This document shows, one piece after another, positions 21,603-32,460 of a DNA stretch of 64,000 nucleotides. The notes beneath the pieces are model-generated. The model ran no database searches and was not told the DNA's origin. It was given only the letters and a program-made list of their open reading frames with translations. Source of the stretch: Onchidella celtica (Eukaryota > Mollusca > Gastropoda > Systellommatophora > Onchidiidae); contig OZ007567.1 in assembly GCA_963931925.1 (NCBI GenBank), forward strand, positions 85,801,677 through 85,865,676. Direction: 5' to 3'. The stretch's first letter is position 1. Every line of letters starts with the position of its first letter. The position numbers and the translations under genes are program-made.

Positions 21603-21997
21603 CGTTCTTTCTCACCGCTTTGGAGAGGTGCAAAACAACCGCCGTTCTTTCTCACCGCTTTGGAGAGGTGCAAAACAACCGCCGTTCTTTCTCACCGCTT
21701 TGGAGAGGTGCAAAACAACCGCCGTTCTTTCTCACCGCTTTGGAGAGGTGCAAAACAACGTCGTTGTTGGCCGCGTTCTTTCTCACCGCTTTGGAGAGGT
21801 GCAAAACAACCGCCGTTCTTTCTCACCGCTTTGGAGAGGTGCAAAACAACCGCCGTTCTTTCTCACCGCTTTGGAGAGGTGCAAAACAACGTCGTTGTTG
21901 GCCGCATTCTTTCTCGCCGCTTTGGAGAGGTGCAAAACAACCGCCGTTCTTTCTCACCGCCTTGGAGATGTGCAAAACAACCGCCGTTCTTTCTCCG
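21603..21997 (+). repeat. 40-bp satellite array with higher-order structure
   Basis: About ten units of 40 bases start at 21603, 21643, 21683, 21723, 21774, 21814, 21854, 21905, 21945 and 21985 (partial). Each contains CACCGCTTTGGAGAGGTG. Two units, those starting at 21723 and 21854, carry an 11-base extension rich in GTTG, so the array has 171-bp and 131-bp higher-order blocks. Units are almost identical apart from the last two. All three plus frames are open because the unit has no stop in any phase; this is not evidence for a gene. Confidence 0.95.
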
Positions 21998-24884
21998 ATT
22001 TTCATTTTGCTACAAATTCGATCCTCGAGTTTTCTCTTTCTGGATTTGTTTTTTCCTTCAATCGTTTCGGAATTTGAGATTGAAAAACAAGTGTATGTTG
22101 ACTCTTCAAAGTCTTTCAAAGCTCGTGAGAAGTCAAAACTTGGAAACGAACTTCCAACCTTCATAACAAAACTGGTGAAATTTCAAGTTTTAAAATTGAG
22201 TATGCTGCCGTTCGCAAATGAATCAGTGAAGATTGACGATTGACGAGATCAACTAATCAAGTGCAGATTTGTGACTCTGTGTAAGCCTAGGCTCCTTTGT
22301 CTCATTTATAAACCAGCGAGCGGAAGTGAAGTATAGTCACAACAGTGCGTTTGCGCATGCGGAAAAAGCGGTGCGAAAAAACGCTGGTTTTTATACACCG
22401 CTTAGAAGCGGTGCAAAAGGACAGTGCCTTATTTTATTGACCTCAGCACTGCTGTGACCTACTTTCTGCTGTGAAATTTCAACCGGAGTTCAACTTGGCC
22501 CACGATGTTGACCGGCGGTTCTTGCGTAATGATAACTGTGTAATGCTGAACTACCAAATTGGTAACGCAACATTCCAAACTGAGTCCAGTTTTTGTCGTA
22601 ATACATTAAAGGACTGCCCGTCATTTTTTTGTAAAAAAAAATAAAATATTTCAAGCCCGGTCAGAGGAAGGACATTCCTTTGTTTGATCTCCGTTTTCTT
22701 CGCGCAAAGGGGAAAGGGGAAAGGGAGGGGAGGGGGTGCTGGACGGAGTCCCCTATATGTAAGACCTGGATTCCGAGATTTTTGTTTTGATTGAAGTAAT
22801 AAGGAAAAGTGGCGTTTCTTTTAACCAATTTTTTTTCAATTTTGGATTTACTTCTCAGTTTGTTACTTTTTTTTTTTCCATGATTAATAAAAATGTAATT
22901 TTTGGTTTATTATTAGCAAAAAGTGCCTTTTTTTTTTTTTTTTTAAATCTCATTCCAATTTAGATTTTACACGTGCTGTCTTGCCCAAGTGTGGTTATAC
23001 GCGTGAGTGCGTGGTATGTGTTTATGTTTGAAAAGGGCGGAGTTGGAAAGTTTATATTAAGAATATCATAATCCCATCACCAATATGCAATTAAGACCCC
23101 CTTTGCACAAGAACGGCTTGCCAAGTCAAACTGACCAGGCAGTACCAACCAGTGCAGTGCAGGGTGGGTGTTTCGGTCCACCTAGAGTTTCTAATCTTCT
23201 TTCAGGATTACAGTTAATCTTTGGGAATGCGCATGCTCATCAGCCGTGTGAAACAAATATTTTTTTAAAATCTCACATCAAGGCAACGAATGAATCGCCT
23301 GGGTAATTGCTTCCTCTGAGTATCATTTCAATACAGAAAGTGTGATTATTTCAAGGAAAAAGATACGTTTTGAAAGGCTGTGAAAAAGCAACGCTCCACA
23401 TAAAAACTGATTAGCAAAACCTCCTGTCGGATTTCAAGAATAAATTGAAAATGAATGCCAACATAATATTTGATGCATCAATGTTGCTTTTTCATATTTG
23501 TCGAAACCTGCTCGTATAACTGTATTGATAAGGCAAGAACGAGGAAATGACAGAAAGTTCTGCCTATATGCACAAAAGACATGTATTTGGGTCTCAGATT
23601 TCAAATGTGAAAGGGCAGATTTTTGCCTCAGTCTTTTGCTTGCATGTTATCGCCAGCTTATTGTATTTAATTTATCAAGATTTGTCTATCTATAAGCAAG
23701 CGTAGACCAAATTGTTCAAGTTCTCGTGCATGGCTGCAACCTGGCATGCTAATGCGTGAGAGAAATTCTAAATACCGTATATTCCAGACTCTAATGAGTC
23801 TTCAAAATGCATTTAAAAAGTGCCTAGATGAGTTTTAAGTCACAGAATCTACATGATTGTATACTCTTCTAGGCTAGAGCTTCTACCCTAAGATCCTGAT
23901 AACCTGCCGCCCAAGCCAGAAGTAAAACAGACACTACGTGTAATGAATTAAATTGACCGTATTTGAAGATTCCCAGTTGTCTGCCAGGTGAAAAAATGAA
24001 AAATACCTGAAATCAGACTGATTTATCTTTGTCAATGTTTATGAAATTATAGATCAGCATGGAATTCTGCCCATAAAATTGTGTTGCTGTAGGAGGCAGT
24101 CTAATTTGTACTGATAAAAAGAAAGGCTTTAATTTTATATCTATTCGCTTTTTCGCTTTATATGTCCATGTTTCAAGATTTTAACATTAAGTGAAATTAT
24201 CCAAGATTCAGATGTTTACATCGTATTTTGTTCTTCAAATAGATTATAATCATGTCTTAGTAATTCACGGCATGGATGCAATAAAGGAGGATAATTATGG
24301 TCGACTGGCGAACAAAACCGGCTAGTTGGACTAAGGACAATTTTACAAGAGATGGAAAAAACTTACTAAAACTTGAAATGCGCAATATTCATGGGATGAT
24401 ATTTGTTGCTCTAGTATAAAAATTGCCTCCGGATAACGTGGCTTTCGAAGTGGAGTAAAATTTGCCTTTATAAGACATATTTTGGACTCAAGCCGATTGT
24501 ACCTTTCAAATACCGGCTCACAAATCTGGCCACAAATGCAGGCTAGATAGCTGTTTATAACGCCAGGTAACTGGTTCTGGAGGTGAGAACATGGCTGGTA
24601 AAACCGGCCATGCTGACCTGACGCTTTTATTACCTTAACACAATGTCGAAAGTGAGGACTTACGAGTAAAAGGGCCGAGCAAAAATGAAACAAGGATAAA
24701 GATGATCTATTTTAATATGTGTAGGCCTATGTGTGTGTGGGGGGGGGGGGGGGAGGTGCGTGTGTACAGACACAAGGTGGATGGTAATTCACGTACTGGT
24801 AGCATTTTCATGCATTGGCAACGGCCAGTTCCCTCTGGTATACAGACAATATTCCCACAAAACACAAAATCCCCCACCTCCACC
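21998..24884. other. Intergenic spacer, no gene recognised
   Basis: It contains a perfect-arm hairpin at 22396-22413 (CACCGCTTAGAAGCGGTG) related to the satellite unit, and several T-runs between 22860 and 22945. A G-run is at about 24739-24753. No exon could be supported. Confidence 0.45.
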
Positions 24885-24892
24885 GAACAAAA

Positions 24893-25450
24893 CCCCTCGT
24901 GACAAAACTCACATCAGTAAAACTCTTTTGTCAAAAATGAAACAGAATTGTAAAAAGTCAAAAACGGCAAACTCTGTGCAAGGTAATTTATGATGACTAA
25001 GATCAAATCATATTATAATACAATTATAGTTGCAGATCTTTTAACCAAAATGTTCGAAAATCTTTGGAAGGATTGGGCAGGGGGACGAAGCCTAGTTACA
25101 AAACCAAACAGAGAAAATACTAAGTTATGTTCTCGGTTCAGTTATAACTTTCTATGAAAAACACTATTCCCCCCCAGCCCCAGCCTTTTAATGAAATCAC
25201 TCAGTGATCATAGACCAACCTTCTGTGTTTCATGTAAAAACTAAAACATTTTTTTGTGTATGTTAAGTCAAAGCGTTCGCATCTTTCACTCGTGAGTTGC
25301 GCAATAGACGGTCAAACAGATCGGCGCATGGTCCCAAGTGATGTGGATACAAATTGGTCGGTGTCAATATGCATTTGCTAATTCATGTATCTGCTAACTG
25401 CAGTAACTCATTGAATTATGCATAAGAGGACGCAAACGCAGGGAAGTCCC
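24893..25450 (+). repeat. Dispersed repeat, copy A
   Basis: Its two ends match 41811-42372 in the same orientation. The 5' part shares an AAACTCAC...AAAACTCT...AATTGTAAAA pattern. The 3' part shares TTTCAC(T)(C/T)GTGAGTTGCGCA, TGGTCCCA(A/G)GTGAT and GAATTATG...TAAGAGGA. The middle has diverged or differs by an insertion. It has no coding content and its family is unknown. Confidence 0.65.
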
Positions 25451-25459
25451 AGAATTCAA

Positions 25460-27089
25460 GACCGGTTAAAAAAACAACAACTTATTTTAGACACTTTTGT
25501 TTTATTTTCTCCATGCGTTAACTACTAATGCTTATTAAATTCAGCATGTATATGCACATGGTAATTATTCTTTATCATAAAATTACGTTTCGTACTATTC
25601 GCTGTAATAAACATTATATAACCCTTTTATATTTCTCCTTCAGGTTTTTGTTCTTAGGAATTTTGTCCAGTGGATATTTGATCGTGGATCCATTTTTTTT
25701 TATACGGGGATGGAAATTCTTCTGAAAAATCTGGAATTCCCGTGTTTATTGTTTTCGAGTGACCTTCACATAAATTATTATGTAACAAGAGAAGAGGCTG
25801 TTTCGAATCTTTCTGTCGACGTTATGTAATTCATGTTGCTGTTTTGATAAACTGCATCAGTGATCTCAGTGATTTTCTTCATGCATAATTCTCACTTCTG
25901 TTGTTATAAGGATGTTTAGGAGTTTAAATTTATATTCTCGGGGATTTAATATTACAGTTAGCGAACTAAAAATATTTCAGCTTCTTGCAAAAAAAATAAA
26001 TAAAAAATTGAGAAAGTACTGCATCTTCAGCTATAAACAGTGACCCATAATATTTTATTGGTAATTTTGAGATTTTATAATGTATACAAAGTTGTGTACA
26101 CATAACATGCAGAACAATGAAAAAAATAATGTATTTAAAGCTTTTAGTTCCTAATGTAGCTATCTGAGAGTAAGTATGGGGAGTCCCAAAGCTTTTTTTG
26201 GCAGAAAATTAAGAAAGCAGTGAATATTTCCTACTTGGCCAGCTTTGTTTCTTTGAATTTTGATGGATTTAGAGTTGTTTTTTTTTCATTGAAACATTAT
26301 ACGGCCGTATTTATCAGACCATAAACTACTGATTTAAGTAAAAAAGATAAAATCGAAACTTAGGCCATTTGGCCGGTTTTGTTCTCCCGTCGCAGCTATG
26401 CAAGAGAGGCGTTAAGTAATAGTGTGTTTTGTCTGTGTGTGTGTTTCAAATGAGTATACAGGGTGTGAATTAAATTCGGTGGCTGACCTGTAGGAGTAAC
26501 AGATATTCCTCGTGGCTGTCTTTATTCTGTGAGGAAAGTCCCTAACCAGAGGGACATCTTGTTAGAAGAGGAAACAACAAAAACATACACAAAAACCTGA
26601 ATAACCTTGCCACTAGCAAGTTCTATTTCGCCTTTAATTTATTTTCACAGAATGTGCTTCTAAAGGTTATGGCTTTTATAAGAGAGTGGGAGATGAGTAA
26701 GAGCTAGAAAAAAAACTAGAGAAGGCACGGTGATGAATTTTACAGACAATATTAATATTACGTAAAATAGACATCTTTCTAAATTTACTGTTCAACATAA
26801 AGGATTTTAATAATGCATCTGCTGTCTAGTAAAAGTACAATAATTATATTTTCATCAGATAACTTAGATATAAGCCCGTAATTCTTTCGTTTCGGTACGG
26901 AAAAGACGCATTTCGTGTTTCACAGACAAACTTCTTAAGTGCCCTCTAATTTCTTTTTTTCCTTCTTTTTCTGTGTTGTTTCATCGGGAAATGTTACATG
27001 ATTCACAGGTCAGCGAAACCAGGTAAAGGTGACCGTTCAGCTGCGGACTATCGTGATTAAAGAGATTCTTGAGCTGAAGGCTTGAAACA
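25460..27089. other. Upstream region of the deacetylase gene
   Basis: AT-rich, with no recognised gene. An acceptor-like ATTCACAG ends at 27008, about 80 bases before the start codon, so the 5' UTR may contain an intron and the promoter may lie further upstream. No convincing TATA box was identified. Confidence 0.4.
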
Positions 27090-27296
27090 ATGGAACATCT
27101 CAAGTCAACCTCCTGTCTGATCCTGCTGGCGCTGGCTGGAGATGTGCTCAGATCGACAACACACGCAGCCGAGTGTGTACAAGATCAAAATTGTAAACTT
27201 CCTGATTGTTTCTGTGCCACCCTGGAGCATCCACTGGGGGCAGAGAACGTCCCACAGATTGTCTACTTTGGATTTGACGATGCCGTGCAACCACAG
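27090..27296 (+). CDS. Deacetylase exon 1 (signal peptide, Cys motif, FDDA)
   Basis: 69 codons from the ATG to CAG, with donor CAG|GTTGTG. It encodes the hydrophobic leader, the Cys-rich start of domain 1 and the first catalytic motif. The donor is weak beyond GT. The frame continues open past it for 115 codons into unrelated hydrophobic sequence, which is intron. Confidence 0.85.
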
Positions 27297-30200
27297 GTTG
27301 TGCCTGAATTTGTTACTGTATCATTGCACTCAGTTGGTAATGGCGTCTGCCACGCACTCCCTGCTCGTCAACTGCTCTCTGTTTATTATATTATTGTTCA
27401 AAACAGTCTTGATACATCTTTTGCTGACCATATTTTCATGTTCATATACTTGTACTTAATTTCAGCGAAAATGTATGTCATGGTATTTTTTCTTTATGCC
27501 TGTACCATCTGCAGCCCATCTACCACAATAATAATTATACATCACATGTTTATAATAATTTTAATATACACCGTAATGGTCACCGTACGTCATGGCATGC
27601 ATACTGTTGTTCTTGTTGTTGTCAGTATGACGGTGAAATAAGGTATTGAAGTCGTTTTTGGCCATTACTAGACTCACATTAGCAGGCTTGCGTGGTTAAT
27701 TTGTAACTGACTGTTTCAATTGTTACTGTCTGCTTTCAAAGTCTTTAATACTCATTGTTTACAATTTTTTTGTGCTGCTAACACGAACATCCACATTTGT
27801 ATTCCCAACGCACAACCATTTTGCCAGACATATAGAAAATAGAACAAAATTACACAACACCAGATCAGTTTTCGCTGTTTTCTCTGTCTGGGTTAATTTG
27901 AATGCGAGTGACTTAAACTTAAAAGACAAGTCTCCACTATCCATATTTAATCCAACATCTTCAACATAAATTACAAAGTGTCGTAGCTTCGTACACGAAC
28001 AGACATGCCTGCGTCTTAGTGTTATCTTTGTAGAACCTTGGATTTTAAACCGGCTGTTTGATGTTTCTGTGTGCGCGCTCAGTAAAGATGACAACTTGTC
28101 ACCGAATGAGCCACGGCGCTGCAAATCTTTTTTAAAAAATGAGGCAATTCATGAACTTATTTTTATTCATTTTATACGCCAGGTCACGGCCTATTACAAT
28201 GAACTGTTCACGGAAAGCCGCAAGAATCCCAATGGATGTCCAATCACCATGTCGCTATATGTCAGTGACCAGTACACCCAATACAGTACAGTCTCCGAGT
28301 TTTACAAGGCAAGTGTTGCCATGACTCAGAAAATTATCAATGTCACGTGCGCCTGGAATAATCCACAATGATAAAGCTATTCTTAATTCCTTATTTTCGA
28401 TTCTGCTGGATTCTAAACGTTCTATTGACGACCAAAAACATTTTCAATCTCCTCGCACAGCAAGCAACTTGAACAAGTCATTTTCTAAGGCTTCAGATGC
28501 ATTTTTCTCTAATATTGGCAACTATTAGAAAGTTGATTCTGGTAACTTCCTGCGTCGATTAATGTACCCAGCGTATTTCAGGGGAGGGGGGCTTGAAATT
28601 GAATGTCAACTCAAACAATGTTTACTCTGAAGTTTTCTTTTCTCATTGGTAGGAAATGTGCTTATTTGCCTAAGCATTCTTTATTTTACATTATATGTTC
28701 TGTTTGTTGTTTTGTCAGAAAGGGATGGAGATAGGCGTCCACAGTGTCTCACATACAAGCATAGACACGCCGGAGAAACTGCAGCAAGAGGCCCAGCAAC
28801 AAAAGCAAAATATAGAAACTAAGGCTGGGGTAAGACTAAGAGCTTCGTTGGAAAGTAATTAATAACCTGAGTTTTCCTCGATATCCTTCACCCACAACTA
28901 AGAATTATCACTGGGATTTATACTTCAAATTTATTTTCGGCTTTTCTTGACCTCATGATAAAATGAATATCGTATGTACATGTATTTCAGTGTGCTAAAG
29001 ACGTCTTTGAATATCCTAATACTGTATGTAGAGGAAATGAATGGGTCAAATCATTTCATTATACTGAATGACATAGGATAATATTCTAACTTCCTACGTC
29101 TTGTTACACACTGTATTATTGACCTCTCTACGCCTGAAATGGCTGCAGAGTGTTTGCTGACACAGAGACGTTTTTGTTTTGTTGCCTTTTTTTTTTTCAC
29201 ATGTTTTGCGGTACGATCTCTCATTAACCACGAATTTCTTGTTGCATTCAGGTTCCTGCAGGTGACGTCGTGGGTTGGAGAAGTCCAAACTTGGTAACTG
29301 TGGGCGATGAGCAGCCTGAAATCCTCAGCCAACTTCAATATCAGTACGATATTTCACTCACCTACAGCAAAGACACCAACTACCTGTGGCCTTTCACACT
29401 TGATTATGGTTATCCATATCCCTGTAATTTGCCACCTTGTCCAGGCGTATCTACTCCTCACATAGGTTTCTGGGAAGTCATGGTCCACTCTTTGACTGAT
29501 TCCGCAACAGGACTCAACTGTGGTTATGTGGATGGGTGTCGACCACAAGGGGAAGATGCCGCTCTGGAATATCTGTGGTCAAACTTCCTCAATGCCTATG
29601 AAACTAACAGAGCACCATTTGGTTTGAACATGCACGCCGCCTGGTTCGCAGCACCTGAATATTTGAGCGCTATGGGACGATTCATAGACCAACTTCTGGA
29701 GCTCCCTGATGTCTATATAGTCAATGTTCGTCAAATGCTGGAATGGATGAAGGCTCCGGTCCCTCTCAGCCAAATCCAAACCTTCGCTCCCTGGGGCTGT
29801 GGATTAACAACCTCTTCTACCTCAACATCGACCACAACTACCACAACAACAACAACAACAACCACCACGCCACCACCTGCTGCGGCGGCCTCCTTACCAC
29901 AAATTGCTGTGAACAGCCAGCCAAGTGTTCGATTCACCTCTGACCCTGCAAGAGCGTCTATCGGAAATACAGCAGAGCCAGAAAGACACAGTTATGGAAA
30001 TCCTGGGGAAAATGTTATTAATCCGAGCAAGTCCAATTCGAGTCCGGTCCTCTCTTGGTATCACCAGTCGCAAGAATCAAATCCTTGGCAGTGGGCACAG
30101 GTAGGAAGAAACAGAGAAACACCCGAACAAGCACAACCGACAGCACAAACAGGAAGATCAGAATTCCTGCAACGCTTCTTGAAATTCCCCGCCGAGCATG

Positions 30201-31123
30201 CCATTAAAAACTCGAGTGCTTGTCTCCAGGGCGTCAATTGTAAGCAACCTAAATGTTTCTGCAGAACCACCAGTCCCCCTCTGGGCCTTGCTTCAAATGA
30301 AATACCACAGATTGTATATATTGCCCTCGACAGTAAGGTAGATGGCCATACCTTTGCTCCTCTTATACAGCTGTTTTCAGGAACCAGGAAAAATCCTAAT
30401 GGATGCCCCATATCTGCGACTTTGTTCATCCCGTCCACTGGCAACTACCCTCCTTATGTTGATGCTTTGAAAATGAAAGGTCTCAGAGTAGGAGTTCGAG
30501 CTGGGAAATATTCTGAACATTTGTATGGAGACAGTCTAAAAATAAGAGTGGACGACGAAATTTCCCATGCTCGCTATAAAACATCAAACTTCTATGGCTG
30601 GCGAGGATTCGCAAGTCTTGCACCAACTGATAAAGTATTTGAAGCATTGAGGTCCAACAATGTTGCATTTGACAGTTCTATTATAACAAGTTCTACTGAC
30701 AGGCCATGGCCTTATACTCTCGATTTCGGCTTATTAGACAAATGTGCTGTCATGCCTTCACACTGTCCCTCCGGAAAGTACCCTGGAATGTGGGAAGTGC
30801 CTGTGAAACCCCTGCGTGTCCCAGGACAGACCAGGGCCTGCACCTTTCCAGACACGTGCGCTGGGGTGGCGAACACAGAAGAACAAGTGTACCAACTACT
30901 GACCACAAATTTCTATAGGCATTACAACAATAACAGAGCACCATTTGGGATCAATCTTCATAGCAAATGGCTGATAGATGCAAGTGCCCGGGGAGAAATA
31001 AGAGGTTTCATCCTCTTTATTGACGATATACTTCACAAAAACGACGTCGTTGTTGCTTCAGTGGAGCAGATGATAGAATGGATGACCGCTCCAGATAAGA
31101 ATGCACAAAATTTCCCATGCTAG
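27090..31123 (+). CDS. Chitin-deacetylase-like secreted protein with two tandem deacetylase domains (4 exons)
   Basis: The exons 27090-27296, 28183-28308, 28719-28829 and 29252-31123 join in phase to give 771 residues. The start is the first ATG of the frame, in a good context (A at -3, G at +4). A signal peptide covers about residues 1-26. Domain 1 (about 28-320) begins with a Cys-rich C-x4-C...DCFC segment typical of invertebrate chitin-deacetylase-like proteins. It keeps FDDA (63-64), HSVSH (119-123), RSPN (158-161) and NMH (His 276), the general base, metal ligands and catalytic His of carbohydrate esterase family 4. A Ser/Thr tract (334-354) opens a linker. Domain 2 (about 471-771) has the same fold signature but LDSK replaces FDDA and RAGKY replaces HSVSH, so it probably cannot bind the metal. 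Expected role: extracellular deacetylation of chitin or a similar polymer. Confidence 0.88.
28183..28308 (+). CDS. Deacetylase exon 2
   Basis: 42 codons after acceptor CGCCAG, encoding the conserved RKNPNGCPIT block of the family. The donor is AAG|GCAAGT, a GC-type splice site with otherwise perfect U1 complementarity. Confidence 0.85.
28719..28829 (+). CDS. Deacetylase exon 3 (metal-binding HSVSH)
   Basis: 37 codons between acceptor TTGTCAG and donor GGG|GTAAGA. It carries the HSVSH metal-binding motif followed by a Gln/Lys-rich helix. It is too short and ATG-poor to stand out without splicing logic. Confidence 0.85.
29252..31123 (+). CDS. Deacetylase exon 4 (rest of domain 1, linker, domain 2)
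   Basis: 624 codons including the TAG stop, after acceptor CATTCAG. It begins with VPAGDVVGWRSPN, completes domain 1, encodes the Thr tract and linker, and contains the whole second domain without an intron. The ACA/ACC-rich stretch at about 29808-29873 encodes the Thr run. Confidence 0.92.
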   Translation, partial: VPAGDVVGWRSPNLVTVGDEQPEILSQLQYQYDISLTYSKDTNYLWPFTLDYGYPYPCNLPPCPGVSTPHIGFWEVMVHSLTDSATGLNCGYVDGCRPQGEDAALEYLWSNFLNAYETNRAPFGLNMHAAWFAAPEYLSAMGRFIDQLLELPDVYIVNVRQMLEWMKAPVPLSQIQTFAPWGCGLTTSSTSTSTTTTTTTTTTTTTPPPAAAASLPQIAVNSQPSVRFTSDPARASIGNTAEPERHSYGNPGENVINPSKSNSSPVLSWYHQSQESNPWQWAQVGRNRETPEQAQPTAQTGRSEFLQRFLKFPAEHAIKNSSACLQGVNCKQPKCFCRTTSPPLGLASNEIPQIVYIALDSKVDGHTFAPLIQLFSGTRKNPNGCPISATLFIPSTGNYPPYVDALKMKGLRVGVRAGKYSEHLYGDSLKIRVDDEISHARYKTSNFYGWRGFASLAPTDKVFEALRSNNVAFDSSIITSSTDRPWPYTLDFGLLDKCAVMPSHCPSGKYPGMWEVPVKPLRVPGQTRACTFPDTCAGVANTEEQVYQLLTTNFYRHYNNNRAPFGINLHSKWLIDASARGEIRGFILFIDDILHKNDVVVASVEQMIEWMTAPDKNAQNFPC

Positions 31124-31287
31124 ATCAATGCTATCCCATTCATGCATAAATCAATATTTTCCATGGATCCACGCCAATATGCAGTTTGTGAAAACCATAA
31201 TACTCGTCATTTTTGGCATGTCAAACAGGAATTGTTCAAATTCAAGGGTAGGAATATAGACTTTGGTGAAGAATGAAAAATACATGT

Positions 31288-31293
31288 AATAAA
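31288..31293 (+). terminator. Poly(A) signal of the deacetylase gene
   Basis: The first AATAAA after the stop codon lies 165 bases downstream, which gives a short 3' UTR of about 190 bases. Confidence 0.6.
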
Positions 31294-32460
31294 TTACAAC
31301 GCTCTTATGATTTAACACATGGGAAACATCTCATTAGCAGTTTTATTTGAAACCAACGGAAAGCGCTGTCTGCCTGCTGGACATTATTATTAATTTGCCC
31401 CGAGTCTTAAAGCTCAGTTGAAAGCACCAAAGATCAAGGCTATGGATGTGAATGGATTAATATTGACCTTCAAAGCCATGAAATAATTGTGATCTTGTTT
31501 TTCACTCTTTAAAATTGTTGTCCTCTTTATCACAACGCATCCTTAAATAGGGCAGAGCAGCTGCGACACAGATTTATTTAGCCTTCTTCACAACATTTTG
31601 TTTCACGGGAAACAAATGTATGTGGTTCTATTCACTGTTGAGGAAATCTCGGCCACGTTTGTTTATTTGTTTAATTTCAATGTGACGTTAACTTTTCGAC
31701 AGAGACAACAGATGTGCGCGCAACAATGATAAGACGGTGAAAAGAGTGAGCATTTTTAATGTAATCGGTGTCCTTCTGAAACAACGCTCCCAGAATAAAC
31801 CTTTGTCATTACAATTGGTTACGGAATGGCACTTGTTACACAAGTTCTTTTAATGTCAGTGTTTCGTAATTCTCAAAGATCAGTCTAGCAATAAGAGAAG
31901 TTAACCGCAGTGAGAAGTGCTATACATATTACGGAAACTTACACCTGGCATACTTCAGCTAGAGAAAAATTTTGTTTCATCACAGCAAACCATAGAAGCT
32001 CATTCACTACCTTCATATTAATCTATGAATTAATTATTGCAAACAAGGCAGAGATAACCAGATAATCAGTTCGGCTGAGATGAAGTTGCTGTTTCAAGTC
32101 TGTTGATTACATCTTGTAAAACAGCAACAAAACTATTGTCACTAGGTTGCAGTTACACGACCCTGAAAGTGATAAACTATTTATTAATCCTAATACGATA
32201 GCTTCTTCTGCGTTCCACTGACAATATGTGACTTCATATATAAATGTATATGCTAAATTCTGGTTTGTAAAATCAACTTAACTAATTACAAAATAAAAGA
32301 ATTGAGGGCTTCGCAAAACGCTACTCATTATAATAATTATTGACAGATAATTGTGAGTCAAAATAAAATTATAATTATAACCTTTCAAATAAAACAAAAT
32401 TTTGAAAGGACACGTACCATATACCACTGGAAATGTGAGAAATAAAAACCAGACACAGGC
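31294..32460. other. Intergenic region between convergent genes
   Basis: AT-rich non-coding sequence with no gene, repeat array or mobile element recognised. Confidence 0.5.

Noticed and set aside
21603-21997. Regularly spaced 40-bp repeats resembling a CRISPR array
   Set aside because: The units are contiguous with no unique spacers, and the genome is eukaryotic.
21408-22243. Open frames of 252, 215 and 149 codons on the plus strand
   Set aside because: They are produced by the 40-bp satellite, which is open in all phases. No domain or codon bias favours one frame.
24343-24693. 116-codon minus-strand open frame
   Set aside because: No recognisable domain or signal peptide, and no splice context.
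27297-27641. Read-through of deacetylase exon 1 to a 183-residue protein
   Set aside because: The added part has no family similarity, while splicing at 27296 joins exon 2 with the conserved catalytic-domain sequence.
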